From NCBI GenBank assembly GCA_035518875.1, contig DATIXD010000343.1, positions 1 through 15,485 of the forward strand: DNA of 15,485 bases. The letters are read 5' to 3'. The DNA comes from DATIXD01 sp035518875. Lineage in GTDB: Bacteria > Pseudomonadota > Gammaproteobacteria > Methylococcales > Methylococcaceae. The notes under the pieces were generated by a model that saw only the letters and a list, made by a program, of their open reading frames with translations, made no database searches and had not been told where the DNA came from. Shown here in pieces: positions 1-7,517 of this stretch (within the stretch, counting starts at the first letter, position 1; each line of letters starts with the position of its first letter). The position numbers were made by a program, and so were the translations under genes.

Positions 1-236
1 CAGGGCGTGATCTCCAGCGGACAGTTGCCTGCATTCAAAAAGGTCTTTCCTTGAACGTACACACTCAAGAAATAGAGTTCGCGCCCGCGGATCTCGGATA
101 GGCAAACAACCTTAACGTCCAGCAGTTCCCCGATCACGCGCGCGACATGGACAAAAATATCCATGGGGTCGCCCGACAAGGTCATGCTGAGCTCATAAAG
201 CTTTTTTAGTCGACTGACTTCCTCTGTGGGTGACAT
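1..236 (-). CDS. GAF-domain sensor protein, N-terminal part (truncated by window edge)
   Basis: Reading leftward from an ATG at 236, an open frame runs without a stop to the window edge (78 codons). The protein begins MSPTEEVSRLKKLYELSM, a short helical linker, and continues as an alpha/beta stretch (IGELLDVKVVCLSEI, then RGRELYFLSVYVQG, then NCPLEITP). This is the pattern of the first part of a GAF domain such as those found at the N-terminus of sensor histidine kinases and diguanylate cyclases. The output domain lies outside the window, so the enzyme type cannot be told. No clear Shine-Dalgarno sequence precedes the ATG, so the true start could differ. Its 5' end faces the decayed porin copy. 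Confidence 0.7.
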   Translation of the reverse strand, partial: MSPTEEVSRLKKLYELSMTLSGDPMDIFVHVARVIGELLDVKVVCLSEIRGRELYFLSVYVQGKTFLNAGNCPLEITP

Positions 237-534
237 GGCGGGGCTATAAAAGGGGTGGAATCCAACGCGTCATTCATTCAAACAGTGCGCCCCGGCGAGG
301 TGTTGTCAACCGGGCTGGCATGGAGCTAAAGGCAGGTTTGAAATGCCATGAAAGCGGCGCGCGACCGAGCGCAAGTCCATCCGTTCAAGGCCGAGTGCTC
401 GGTGCCAGATTGAAGTCAGGACAAACAAGGGTATCCATTTTAGATAACGCCACCTCGGCCGGTGAAGTGCGTGCGTGTATCATAGTGGACATGAATGAGG
501 ATTGGAAACCTCGGTGCCTTGCCCTTACCGGCCG
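237..534. other. Intergenic stretch without a recognisable gene
   Basis: This region lies between the start of the GAF gene and the first recognisable porin homology. A plus-strand frame is open across it, but its translation is rich in Arg, Ser and Gly and resembles no family I know. It most likely holds the promoter of the leftward GAF gene plus degraded sequence upstream of the porin remnant. I see no hairpin, repeat or convincing promoter here. Confidence 0.4.
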
Positions 535-1040
535 GCGAAGGCGTCCTGAAAGCCGTCTCGCACCCTTTCTGGCCGACACAGGATACATTGCGGCTGAGGA
601 CGTGAAGAGCTTCGGAATCGAGGCGGCTTGGGTGAATGGACCCTGGTCATTCCAGGGCGAATACCTGAATAACTTCGTGTCTGGCGACCAGACAAATAGC
701 GTTGGCGGCTTTTACGTTTACAGCAGTTACTTTCTGACCGGCGAGAGCCGTCAGCACGATAGGCGCAAAGGCATATTCGGCCGTTTGAAACCCGAATGAA
801 ATTTTTCTTTGGGAGGAGAAGGCTACGGTGCATTGGAAACTGCTGTGAGGTTTTTCCTACCTGGATGTGAACGATGGGTCCGTTCAGGGAGGCATCCTGC
901 GCGGGGTAACGGCAGGCGTGAACCGGTATCTTCATGACCATTCCAAGATCCCCTTCACCTAAGTGTTCAGCCACGCCAGCGGCGGCCCGAGGGAGGGTGA
1001 TCTCCACGTCTTCGAAACCCGTTTCGAGTTCGATTTTTAG
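535..1040 (+). pseudogene. Decayed C-terminal fragment of an OprO/P-like porin
   Basis: The translation from about 542 (RPESRLAPFLADTG, then GPWSFQGEYLNNF, then YFLTGESR, GRLKPE) closely follows the C-terminal third of the intact porin at 7518-9008 (RPESRMAPLLANTG, GPWSFQGEYLSNY, YFFTGESR, ARLKPR). After an in-frame TGA at about 797-799 the homology continues with a further stop and frame change (GYGALETAVRFF, then YLDVNDGSVQGGILRGVTAG, then SKIPFT, stop, VFSHASGGP). It ends with FETRFEFDF and TAG at 1038-1040, the same ending as the intact gene. The N-terminal two thirds, signal sequence and start are missing. It is therefore a broken paralogous copy and probably yields no functional porin. 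Confidence 0.85.
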
Positions 1041-1226
1041 CCCGCATTGGCCCATCGACGAAGCACCGATCAATGATGAACCGTAGATGAACCGTATGTA
1101 CTTCCCACCGGCATGTTGATTGTCCCCGATTGGCCTGATAACGACCAGACGCTCCAGGCGGTCACGTAAGCTTGCCCGCAGCAATGTCTTCACGTCCCCC
1201 GGTCAGAGCTTTCTCGGCAGGTCTGT

Positions 1227-3119
1227 TCACAGAAACAGCGCCAGATAGCCGGCTACCAGCACGAGTACCGCGGTCACTGCATAGGGGACCGGGTAGCCCA
1301 CCGCAGGAATCGCGCTGTCCGACTCTTCCTGCGCCGCGCGTAGCGCGGGCGTGGAAAAGCGCGCACCGCACAGCGCGCCTGTCAGCACGGCCGGATTGAG
1401 CTTAAGCAGCTTGAGCCCGACGGCCCACGCTACTACCGGCGGCACGAGGCTCGCCACGATGCCTACGGCCAGGATGCTGAGCGCGCCGCCGTTCGCGAAC
1501 GCCCCGGCGACGTTGGGCGCAGTATTCAGTCCCACGACTGCGATGAACAAGTCCAGCCCCAGGTCTTGAAGCAAGCTGCGCGCACCCTCAGACACCGGAC
1601 CGCCAAACAATGGGTAGCGCGAACGCAGCGTGCTGATGGCGATGCCCGCCAGCATGACCCCGGCGGGCGTGCCCAGGCTGATGGGTATCCCTCCCACCTG
1701 GAAACTCAGATAGCCGATGATGTAACCGAAGGCAAGCCCCAGCGCGAGTGTGAGGATGTCGGACCCCGTCGTGGTGCGCACCACGGACCCGACGTGCTTG
1801 CCCATCGCATCGATCCGCGATTTCGGGCCGACTACCCGCGCGACGTCCCCACGCTCGACTCGTGTATTGGGATAAACCGGCAGCAGCTCTCCGGTGCGGG
1901 TCAAACTTACCAACTGCACCAGCCGTCCGACTTCATCGGCGTCCGGGAATACCGCATGCCGCAGGCCGTTGACGGCCTCTTTGAGGGTGAGCCCGACCAG
2001 GGCCTTGTTGGTCACGATCAGATCGGCCACCTCGAGATCGACGTCGCGGGCCCGCTGGTCTGCCACTTCCGGTCCGATCTTGCTGGATGCTTGCTCGACC
2101 AGGCGTTCCATGTCCGCTACCAGGGTGACGATGTCGCCCTTCTGCAGGACCGGATCGGTGTCGAGGTCCACCATCAGCTCCCCACGCAGGAGCTGAAAGA
2201 TGGGCAGGTCCGCTTTGGCTGCCAGTGCATTCAGCCGCCCACCCACGAGTTGCTCGTTGTTCACGCGATACGCACGCACGTCCACCCCAAGCCTGGGCAG
2301 TGTGTGTGCCACGTCTGCGCCCAGCGCAACGGTCTTGTCCGCGCCGCCTCCGTAGCTTTCCTCCGCCGCGCGTGCCGAGGCTTTGGCATCGACGCCGGAC
2401 AGCCGCGGCAGGTAGCGCACCAGGACTATTATCCCTATGAGGGAGAACAGGTAGTTGATGGCGTAGCCAGCGGCGACGTTGCCGATGACCTCCGCAGGCG
2501 TCACCCCTTGCGGCGGGCGATAGGACCCGCTTTCGACGGCACCGGTGGCCGCTCCAATCACCGCCGTGTCCGTCATGCTGCCGGAGATCAGGCCGGTCGC
2601 GAAGCCGGGCTGGAGCCCAAGCAGCTTCGCCGACCCGAAGATGATGGCGAAGTTGAGGCACACCACGACCAGCGCGATGGCCACGAACTTGATCCCATCC
2701 AGGCGCAGGCCCGCGAAGAACTGCGGTCCGACCTTCAGGCCCACCGCGAACATGAACAGGTTGAGCGCGACCGTGGTGAGCAGCGACGGCACTTCGTACT
2801 TGATCCCGTAGCCGAGCCAGGCCCATAGACTGACGAGGATGGCCGCGAGCAGGGTGCCGGCGGTGGAGCCCAGCGAGATGAATGCCAGCTTGCGTCGCCC
2901 CACCATGGTCCCCAACGCCAGCGTGAGGAACAGCAGCACGAACGGTTGCGCGCCGAGGAAATGCAGCACGCCCCCGACCCAACCCAGGTCCCAGCGGAAT
3001 CCAGGTCCCGCCTCTCCGGCCAGCGCTGCAGCCGTGCACAGGCTCGACGCCAATGTCGCCAAGACGCAGCGGGCCGATGCCCGGCCAGCCACCCATCCGT
3101 CTGCTCTATCGTTGGTCAT
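1227..3119 (-). CDS. AspT/YidE-type (AAE family) membrane transporter with two RCK_C domains
   Basis: The 630-residue protein has the two-half layout of the aspartate:alanine exchanger family. An N-terminal hydrophobic block (about residues 54-235) is followed by two cytosolic TrkA_C/RCK_C-like regions (about 280-345 and 362-445) and a second hydrophobic block (about 454-630). Family-like stretches are GSMTDTAVIGAATGA, GPVSEGARSLLQDLGLDLF and the C-terminal VGYPVPYAVTAVLV. Members exchange or export small anions such as aspartate/alanine or succinate; the substrate here cannot be inferred. The ATG at 3119 is chosen over an upstream in-frame ATG at 3167 because GGAGG lies 4 bases before it. 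A signal-peptide-like segment ending near ALAGEAG precedes the first transport helix, which is unusual for this family. The gene appears monocistronic. It is more GC-rich than its neighbours to the right, giving long open antisense frames. Confidence 0.85.
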   Translation of the reverse strand: MTNDRADGWVAGRASARCVLATLASSLCTAAALAGEAGPGFRWDLGWVGGVLHFLGAQPFVLLFLTLALGTMVGRRKLAFISLGSTAGTLLAAILVSLWAWLGYGIKYEVPSLLTTVALNLFMFAVGLKVGPQFFAGLRLDGIKFVAIALVVVCLNFAIIFGSAKLLGLQPGFATGLISGSMTDTAVIGAATGAVESGSYRPPQGVTPAEVIGNVAAGYAINYLFSLIGIIVLVRYLPRLSGVDAKASARAAEESYGGGADKTVALGADVAHTLPRLGVDVRAYRVNNEQLVGGRLNALAAKADLPIFQLLRGELMVDLDTDPVLQKGDIVTLVADMERLVEQASSKIGPEVADQRARDVDLEVADLIVTNKALVGLTLKEAVNGLRHAVFPDADEVGRLVQLVSLTRTGELLPVYPNTRVERGDVARVVGPKSRIDAMGKHVGSVVRTTTGSDILTLALGLAFGYIIGYLSFQVGGIPISLGTPAGVMLAGIAISTLRSRYPLFGGPVSEGARSLLQDLGLDLFIAVVGLNTAPNVAGAFANGGALSILAVGIVASLVPPVVAWAVGLKLLKLNPAVLTGALCGARFSTPALRAAQEESDSAIPAVGYPVPYAVTAVLVLVAGYLALFL

Positions 3120-3511
3120 GGCGCCTCCAATTGGCCGTTCTGTATTCCGACGGGCATGTTTCAACATTGAGCCGGGACATGCAGCGATACTGCAGGCCGT
3201 CGGCAGGTATTAGAAATCATTGGGCGTAATTGTCCATCGCATCTGCAAAAATGCCCTTGGAACGAAAAGCCGTCAAGCGATCAGCGATGTGAGAATTGGA
3301 CCTCGCAGGGCTGAGACATGACAGCAGAAAATACGCGGGGCACAACATGTCCATGTTCGTTTATCCTCGGCCATGTCCGTCTGTTATCATTTTTCAACGC
3401 CGATGCAATTCGGTTGGATGGTACTTCCGCCACGCTACTTGAGGTGCTCTGCCGAGTCCCTGCTTGGAGCGAAGCCGCGTTAATTCACATTCAAAGGCAA
3501 AACACTTGGAC
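3120..3511. other. Divergent intergenic region between transporter and L,D-transpeptidase genes
   Basis: About 390 bases separate the two divergent genes and should hold both promoters. I could not assign convincing -35/-10 pairs. A small perfect inverted repeat, AACATG-TC-CATGTT, lies at 3344-3357 and could be an operator half-site pair, though such a short palindrome can arise by chance. A TTG at 3464 opens the transpeptidase frame 16 codons early, but the ATG at 3512 is the better start. Confidence 0.4.
3124..3128 (-). promoter_or_regulatory. Ribosome binding site of the AAE-family transporter gene
   Basis: Read on the minus strand this is GGAGG, four bases before the ATG at 3119. No comparable motif precedes the upstream in-frame ATG at 3167, so this site decides the start. 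Confidence 0.6.
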
Positions 3512-5188
3512 ATGAAGCTAGAGCACCAGGGAAGGGTTTTCATCCGTTGGAAGCTAGGGCGTGCGTTTTTTATGGGCTTGTTGATAGGATTTTCTTCCTC
3601 GATTTTCGCTACCGACGGAGCGCTTGTTGGCATCCAAGGCGAACTGGAGCAGTTGCTGGCAGCAGGCCCCGTCAACCAGGCCGGGAAAGGTCGACATGGT
3701 TTTACGGCGGAGCAGGTCAATGCGGGAATCCTGCGTTTCTATCGCGATCGGGCATTCCAGCCGATCTGGTTGGCGGCTGGAAAACCGACGCAACGGGCCG
3801 CCACGCTGAAGAGCTTTCTCGATTCTTCCGCGGACGCAGGACTGGAACCCGAAGATTACCGGGTGAAGGATCTGGCAAGGCTGTGGGGGCAGACCAACGA
3901 GCGCAGTCGCGCCGAACTGGAACTCCTCTTGACCCTTGGATTCGTCCGATACGTCGCGGACAACAACGAGGGGCGGGTCGATATGCGACTGCTCGATCAA
4001 AAGCATTTTGCGGATGCCCGGGATGTCAAAGTCGACGTGGCTGCAGTGGTCCGAAGGGGCATTGAGGCACCGGATCTGACGAGCTTTCTCCGGCGCCAGG
4101 AGCCTCAGCACCCGTACTATCAGGAATTGAAGAACAGCCTCCAGCACTATCGCGCCATCGCGCAGCGGGGCGGTTGGAAGTCGATACCGCCGGGCCCCAC
4201 CTTGAAGGTTGGCAACGCCGACCCACGAATCCCCCTCTTACGCCAGCGCCTCGCCGTCACCGGCGATCTTGCGAGCAAGAACTTCTCATCGAGTATGTTC
4301 GATCGCGAACTGGAAGCGGCTGTGCGAAATTTTCAAATGCGGCATTATTTGACGCAGGATGGTACGGTCAGCGCAGGTACCCTCGCTGCCATGAATGTAC
4401 CCATTGAGAAACGCATCAGGCAGATGATCATTAACCTGGAACGGTGGCGCTGGGTTTCGCGCGATTTGTCCGGTAAACAGATCTTCGCCAATATCGCTGG
4501 CTTCAACTTGGTCGGCATGCAGGATGGCCACATCGAGTTGATCATGCCCGTGGTCGTGGGAAAGACCTACCACCAGACGCCAGTATTCAACGAGCGGATG
4601 ACGTACGTTGACTTCAACCCGACTTGGACGGTTCCCCCGTCGATCGCCGCCAACGAGTATCTCCCGGAACTGAGGAAAAATCCTGCTAGCCTGATGCGCA
4701 AACATATTCGGATTCTCGAAGGATCCGGGAACAGTGCCTCGGAGGTGAATCCGCAGCGCATCAACTGGAAGCAAGTGACCCCGGCGATGATGGGTCGCTA
4801 TACCCTCCGTCAGGATCCAGGGCCCTGGAATGCCTTGGGCACGGTCAAATTCATGTTCCCTAACCGGTATAACGTCTACCTGCATGACACGGCTCAGCCT
4901 AAGTTCTTTGCTGAACATCAGCGAACGTTCAGCCATGGATGCATTCGGGTGAGCCGGCCCCATGAACTCGCGACTTGGGTACTGGATGGGGAACGTTCCG
5001 GTTGGAACCTCGGGCGTGTCAAGGCGACTGTGGCTAGCGGAAAGTCGTCGACCGTTCGACTCGAAAGGCCAATAGCCGTCAACATTCTGTATCGTACGGT
5101 GGTGATCGGAGAGGATGAAATCCTCCGCTTCCGCCCCGACGTCTACGGCCGCGACGCCATGCTGGAAAGGGCGATGTTCGGTTCATGA
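3512..5188 (+). CDS. L,D-transpeptidase of the YcbB/LdtD type
   Basis: The 558-residue protein is a predicted periplasmic peptidoglycan cross-linking enzyme. L,D-transpeptidases make 3-3 (meso-diaminopimelate) cross-links, using a cysteine to attack a tetrapeptide donor. From the N-terminus it shows a basic and hydrophobic signal segment (WKLGRAFFMGLLIG, possible cleavage after IFA near residue 30), an LdtD-like scaffold domain (FYRDRAFQPIWL; GLEPEDYR), a peptidoglycan-binding domain around 231-300 (PLLRQRL, AVRNFQMRHYL, GTLAAMNVP), and a YkuD catalytic domain containing SHGCIRVSRP. The catalytic Cys is residue 477 and the motif His is residue 475. E. coli LdtD is slightly longer (615 residues). 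The ATG at 3512 is preferred to the TTG at 3464 because it starts just before the signal segment, although its ribosome binding site is weak. No operon partner is evident. Confidence 0.9.
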   Translation: MKLEHQGRVFIRWKLGRAFFMGLLIGFSSSIFATDGALVGIQGELEQLLAAGPVNQAGKGRHGFTAEQVNAGILRFYRDRAFQPIWLAAGKPTQRAATLKSFLDSSADAGLEPEDYRVKDLARLWGQTNERSRAELELLLTLGFVRYVADNNEGRVDMRLLDQKHFADARDVKVDVAAVVRRGIEAPDLTSFLRRQEPQHPYYQELKNSLQHYRAIAQRGGWKSIPPGPTLKVGNADPRIPLLRQRLAVTGDLASKNFSSSMFDRELEAAVRNFQMRHYLTQDGTVSAGTLAAMNVPIEKRIRQMIINLERWRWVSRDLSGKQIFANIAGFNLVGMQDGHIELIMPVVVGKTYHQTPVFNERMTYVDFNPTWTVPPSIAANEYLPELRKNPASLMRKHIRILEGSGNSASEVNPQRINWKQVTPAMMGRYTLRQDPGPWNALGTVKFMFPNRYNVYLHDTAQPKFFAEHQRTFSHGCIRVSRPHELATWVLDGERSGWNLGRVKATVASGKSSTVRLERPIAVNILYRTVVIGEDEILRFRPDVYGRDAMLERAMFGS

Positions 5189-5363
5189 AGTAGTCTCCGA
5201 CTTCTTTGCCGTTTTCTGAGGCAACGGAACAGTCGGTGGCGTCTTCCCCTGCCGCCTCCGTCTGAATCTTATCCAGTCGCGCCGAAGCCAAGGGCCTTTG
5301 CCTGAGTCATTGTTCTCGGCTCGAGACAGGGTCCCCCTCTGCCCTGCCGGTCGCGGCCAATCC

Positions 5364-5699
5364 CTAGACTAGACTGCCGAGGGTATCCGAGGGGATGATT
5401 CTCTGGTCGATGACCGTTCCATCGTGCTTCCTGGCGACCTCTTTGAATTTTCTCACCCAGGGATTTTCGAAGAGGACGATGGTCGCTGAGTGGTCAGGGG
5501 GGAGTTTCTCCGCGATTCTCACAATGTCCGTGGCGGAGAGACCGAAGTCCCCTTCTGCGGCTGCCCTGGCCGCAGATTCGGCCTTGGCCCGGGCCACATC
5601 AGGGCCGCCGACTCTCAACGCTGCGATCGCAGCGAGCAGCGCATTGATCTCCATCACATCCTCATCTTCCTGAGTCCTGAAGACGTCCCCCCTTTCCAT
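5364..5699 (-). CDS. Small DUF1269/DUF6325-like protein, possibly 5'-truncated
   Basis: The 111-residue translation has an Ala-rich helical stretch (INALLAAIAALRVGG, then AKAESAARAAAEG). It is followed by LSATDIVRIAEKLPP, HSATIVLFENPWVRKF and GTVIDQRIIP. This C-terminal pattern, 'acidic helix, PP-x-HSA, hydrophobic strand, W-x-RK', resembles small proteins of the DUF1269/DUF6325 type, whose function is unknown; the match is from memory. Those proteins usually have about 40-60 more residues before this part, and the upstream frames here do not supply them, so the gene may be an N-terminally truncated remnant. The frame stays open to 5858, inside the divergent patatin gene, which makes that start unlikely. 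An alternative start at 5654 has GAGG five bases upstream and would give 96 residues. Confidence 0.5.
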   Translation of the reverse strand: MERGDVFRTQEDEDVMEINALLAAIAALRVGGPDVARAKAESAARAAAEGDFGLSATDIVRIAEKLPPDHSATIVLFENPWVRKFKEVARKHDGTVIDQRIIPSDTLGSLV

Positions 5700-5746
5700 C
5701 GCGGATATACTACCTTTTTGTCCTTTCTCAAAAAAATTCCGCGCCG

Positions 5747-5815
5747 ATGATGGCCGTGGCTCAGAAACTGCTGAAAAACGCGCCCATCGTCGAGTTCCCG
5801 GCCCAACAACAATAA
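5747..5815 (+). other. Short open frame before the patatin gene, possible 3' remnant of a lost gene
   Basis: ATGATG at 5747 opens a 22-codon frame ending in CAACAACAATAA; the peptide ends KNAPIVEFPAQQQ. It lies 20 bases before the patatin start, in a different frame. The sequence reads like the tail of a coding region rather than a leader peptide, and the frame stays open further upstream. It could be the end of a gene that once preceded the patatin gene, or chance. I assign no function. Confidence 0.2.
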
Positions 5816-5835
5816 ATAACCCAGGAGATCGAAAA

Positions 5836-6945
5836 ATGAGCAAGCCAAAAATTGCCATCGCCTGCCAGGGCGGGGGAAGTCAAACCGCGTTTACCGCAGG
5901 CGTGTTGAAAGCCTTTTTCGACAACAACATTCACCACGAAAAACAGATCGTCGGTTTAACGGGAACCTCGGGGGGCGCTCTGAATGCCGCTCTGGCGTGG
6001 TATGGCCTGTTGAAAACCGCCAAGGGCGATACGACGCCGATTGGCAAACGGATCGCCGATTTTTGGGAAGATTTGAAGGCCCAACATCCGCTGGAACTTT
6101 TTTTGGACCAAGCCGCGACGGACGCTTTACGCAAGGTCAGCGCGGGAACTTTGCCCATGTTTGAAATCAGCCCCTCTAATCCCTGGATGCAATGGATGCA
6201 ATCCACCCTGGCCAAATTCCTGCCCCGAGAACGGTTCACCAATTTCAAAGGTCTACTGGAAGACCACATCGGGTTTAATCAAATCGAAAGTCTGCTAAAA
6301 CCCGACAGTCCGGTTCTGCTCATTGGAGCAGCGAATGTCAAGCAGGGTAACCTGAAAATCTTCTGCTCCAAAAACGGCGAATTCACTGTGGAGGCGATCC
6401 TGGCCTCAGCCTGCATCCCCAATATTTTTCCCGCCGTGCAGGTCGGCGAGCATTATTATTGGGATGGCCTGTTTTCCGCCAACCCGCCGGTGGACGAACT
6501 CATTCAGTACAGGTTCGTGGGTAAGGATAATATCCCCGAAGAAATCTGGATCATCCTCATCAATCCGATCACGTGTGAAACCGTACCGACCCAGCCCAAC
6601 GAGATCGTGGACCGGCGCAATCAAATGATCGGCAATGTCTCCGTGCTGCAGGACCTGGAAACCCTTGCGATATTTGAAAGAGTATTGGAGAAGAAGGGAT
6701 TTTCGGAAGACGTTATGAAAGAGTACGGTTACAGCCTGGATAAGTGGGTCAAGATCCGATTCGTGCACATGTCCAGGGAAGTCCAGGACAGCCTGGACTA
6801 TCCCAGCAAACTGTCCCGCGAACCTGGCCTCATCCACAAGCTCATGGAAGACGGCGAAAGGCAGGGGCAAAAATTATTGGCGGGCCTTTCCGAGCCAGCG
6901 CACACGGTTGAGAAGGCATTGCAAGAATTGAGGAAGGAAAGATGA
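5836..6945 (+). CDS. Cytoplasmic patatin-like phospholipase/hydrolase
   Basis: The 369-residue protein has all patatin hallmarks. These are a glycine-rich oxyanion-hole loop (QGGGSQTAFTAG, residues 11-22), a nucleophile elbow GTSGG with Ser45, and the dyad Asp in WDG (Asp210) followed by NPP. Patatins are Ser-Asp dyad lipid acyl hydrolases acting on phospholipids or other acyl esters. The usual Arg/Lys of the GGGxR loop is replaced by Gln here. There is no signal peptide or membrane helix, so it should act in the cytoplasm, perhaps at membrane or storage-granule surfaces. The start is supported by AGGAG eight bases upstream. It stands alone, transcribed toward a hairpin at 6982-7006. Its base composition is less GC-rich than that of the transporter gene to its left. 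A role in PHA or lipid turnover is suggested only by proximity to the pha genes. Confidence 0.88.
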   Translation: MSKPKIAIACQGGGSQTAFTAGVLKAFFDNNIHHEKQIVGLTGTSGGALNAALAWYGLLKTAKGDTTPIGKRIADFWEDLKAQHPLELFLDQAATDALRKVSAGTLPMFEISPSNPWMQWMQSTLAKFLPRERFTNFKGLLEDHIGFNQIESLLKPDSPVLLIGAANVKQGNLKIFCSKNGEFTVEAILASACIPNIFPAVQVGEHYYWDGLFSANPPVDELIQYRFVGKDNIPEEIWIILINPITCETVPTQPNEIVDRRNQMIGNVSVLQDLETLAIFERVLEKKGFSEDVMKEYGYSLDKWVKIRFVHMSREVQDSLDYPSKLSREPGLIHKLMEDGERQGQKLLAGLSEPAHTVEKALQELRKER

Positions 6946-6981
6946 TTTTAATGCCCGGGGATGAAATATCCGGACCGAAGC

Positions 6982-7006
6982 GTGACGGGGTTTGTAATTC
7001 CGTCAC
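6982..7006 (+). terminator. Perfect 7-bp hairpin downstream of the patatin gene, possible terminator
   Basis: GTGACGG (6982-6988) and CCGTCAC (7000-7006) form a perfect stem around an 11-base loop, 37 bases after the patatin stop. No clean T-run follows directly (TCACGTTTTG), so termination is uncertain. The loop-plus-arm text TTTGTAATTCCGTC is partly repeated just downstream as TTTGTAACCCGTC, so it may instead be a repeat element. Confidence 0.35.
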
Positions 7007-7057
7007 TCACGTTTTGTAACCCGTCGCGGCCTTCAAACGTTCCGGTCAGTCCTGTAG

Positions 7058-7087
7058 GGTGGGCAAAAGTCTCTTTGTTTGCCCACC
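7058..7087. repeat. REP-like palindromic element
   Basis: GGTGGGCAAA (7058-7067) and TTTGCCCACC (7078-7087) form a perfect 10-bp inverted repeat around a 10-base loop, preceded by TGTAG. Elements of the GTAGGGTGGGCA...TGCCCACC type are known to me as dispersed extragenic palindromes in many proteobacterial genomes. No second copy is visible in this window. Confidence 0.6.
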
Positions 7088-7090
7088 AGA

Positions 7091-7277
7091 ATTGGAATAA
7101 TCGATGGACACGATAAAGCCGTGCCCATCGCCGGCGTTTCGCTGCAATGGATGATGGGCGAGGGGGGGAAAGCAAGGCCTTTGCGATGCGTTTGCCGTGA
7201 CCCGGTCCGACAAGTTCAACAACCGCGTCATGAACGTGTTGTTCGAAACCGGCTACAAGCCAGCTTGCTTTGGTTAG
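7091..7277 (+). pseudogene. Possible frameshifted gene remnant (C-terminal fragment)
   Basis: One frame reads IGIIDGHDKAVPIAG, then VSLQWMMGEGG, up to a run of seven G at 7162-7168. A second frame after that run reads GLCDAFAVTRSDKF, then NNRVMNVLFETGYKPA, up to TAG at 7275-7277. Removing one G would join them into one continuous protein tail with normal-looking composition. I do not recognise the family. The upstream end abuts the palindromic repeat, so the fragment may have been cut by rearrangement. It could also be chance reading through intergenic DNA. Confidence 0.3.
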
Positions 7278-7517
7278 CGCTGGCAAAAGGAACCAGCGGG
7301 CTTCTCTCCTTTGCAGTCAGGGAATACGAATCGCCGGGCCCCAGTTTGGAAGAAACTGTGGAGCCATCTCCCATATCGGACCGTTAGCGCTCATCACAAC
7401 GAATCGGATCATCAAGAGGAGGAAAGCCTTCCACTCAATCGTCGCCGTTCCATGATCAAAAAGCTGACACCACTCAGTGCGGTAACATTCATTCGCCAAT
7501 CTCAAAGAAGATCCACA
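7278..7517. other. Upstream region of the lipobox-bearing porin
   Basis: The porin frame is open from 7311, but the translation before 7518 is polar and unlike a signal sequence. A strong Shine-Dalgarno-like AGAGGAGG (about 7415) is followed by no start codon at proper distance; the next ATG (7452) is far from it. No repeat or clear promoter was identified. Confidence 0.3.

Noticed and set aside
525..1193. Minus-strand frame of 222 codons over the porin remnant
   Set aside because: It is opposite the homology to the intact porin, and its translation shows no protein family pattern.
1566..2828. Long plus-strand open frame of 420 codons
   Set aside because: It is antisense to the AAE transporter. 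Its translation is rich in His, Gln, Arg and Asp without any domain pattern, an expected by-product of high GC content.
1933..3096. Long minus-strand open frame in another frame of the transporter gene
   Set aside because: Its translation is Arg/Gly/His-rich and lacks the membrane segments seen in the true frame; it is a frame shadow.
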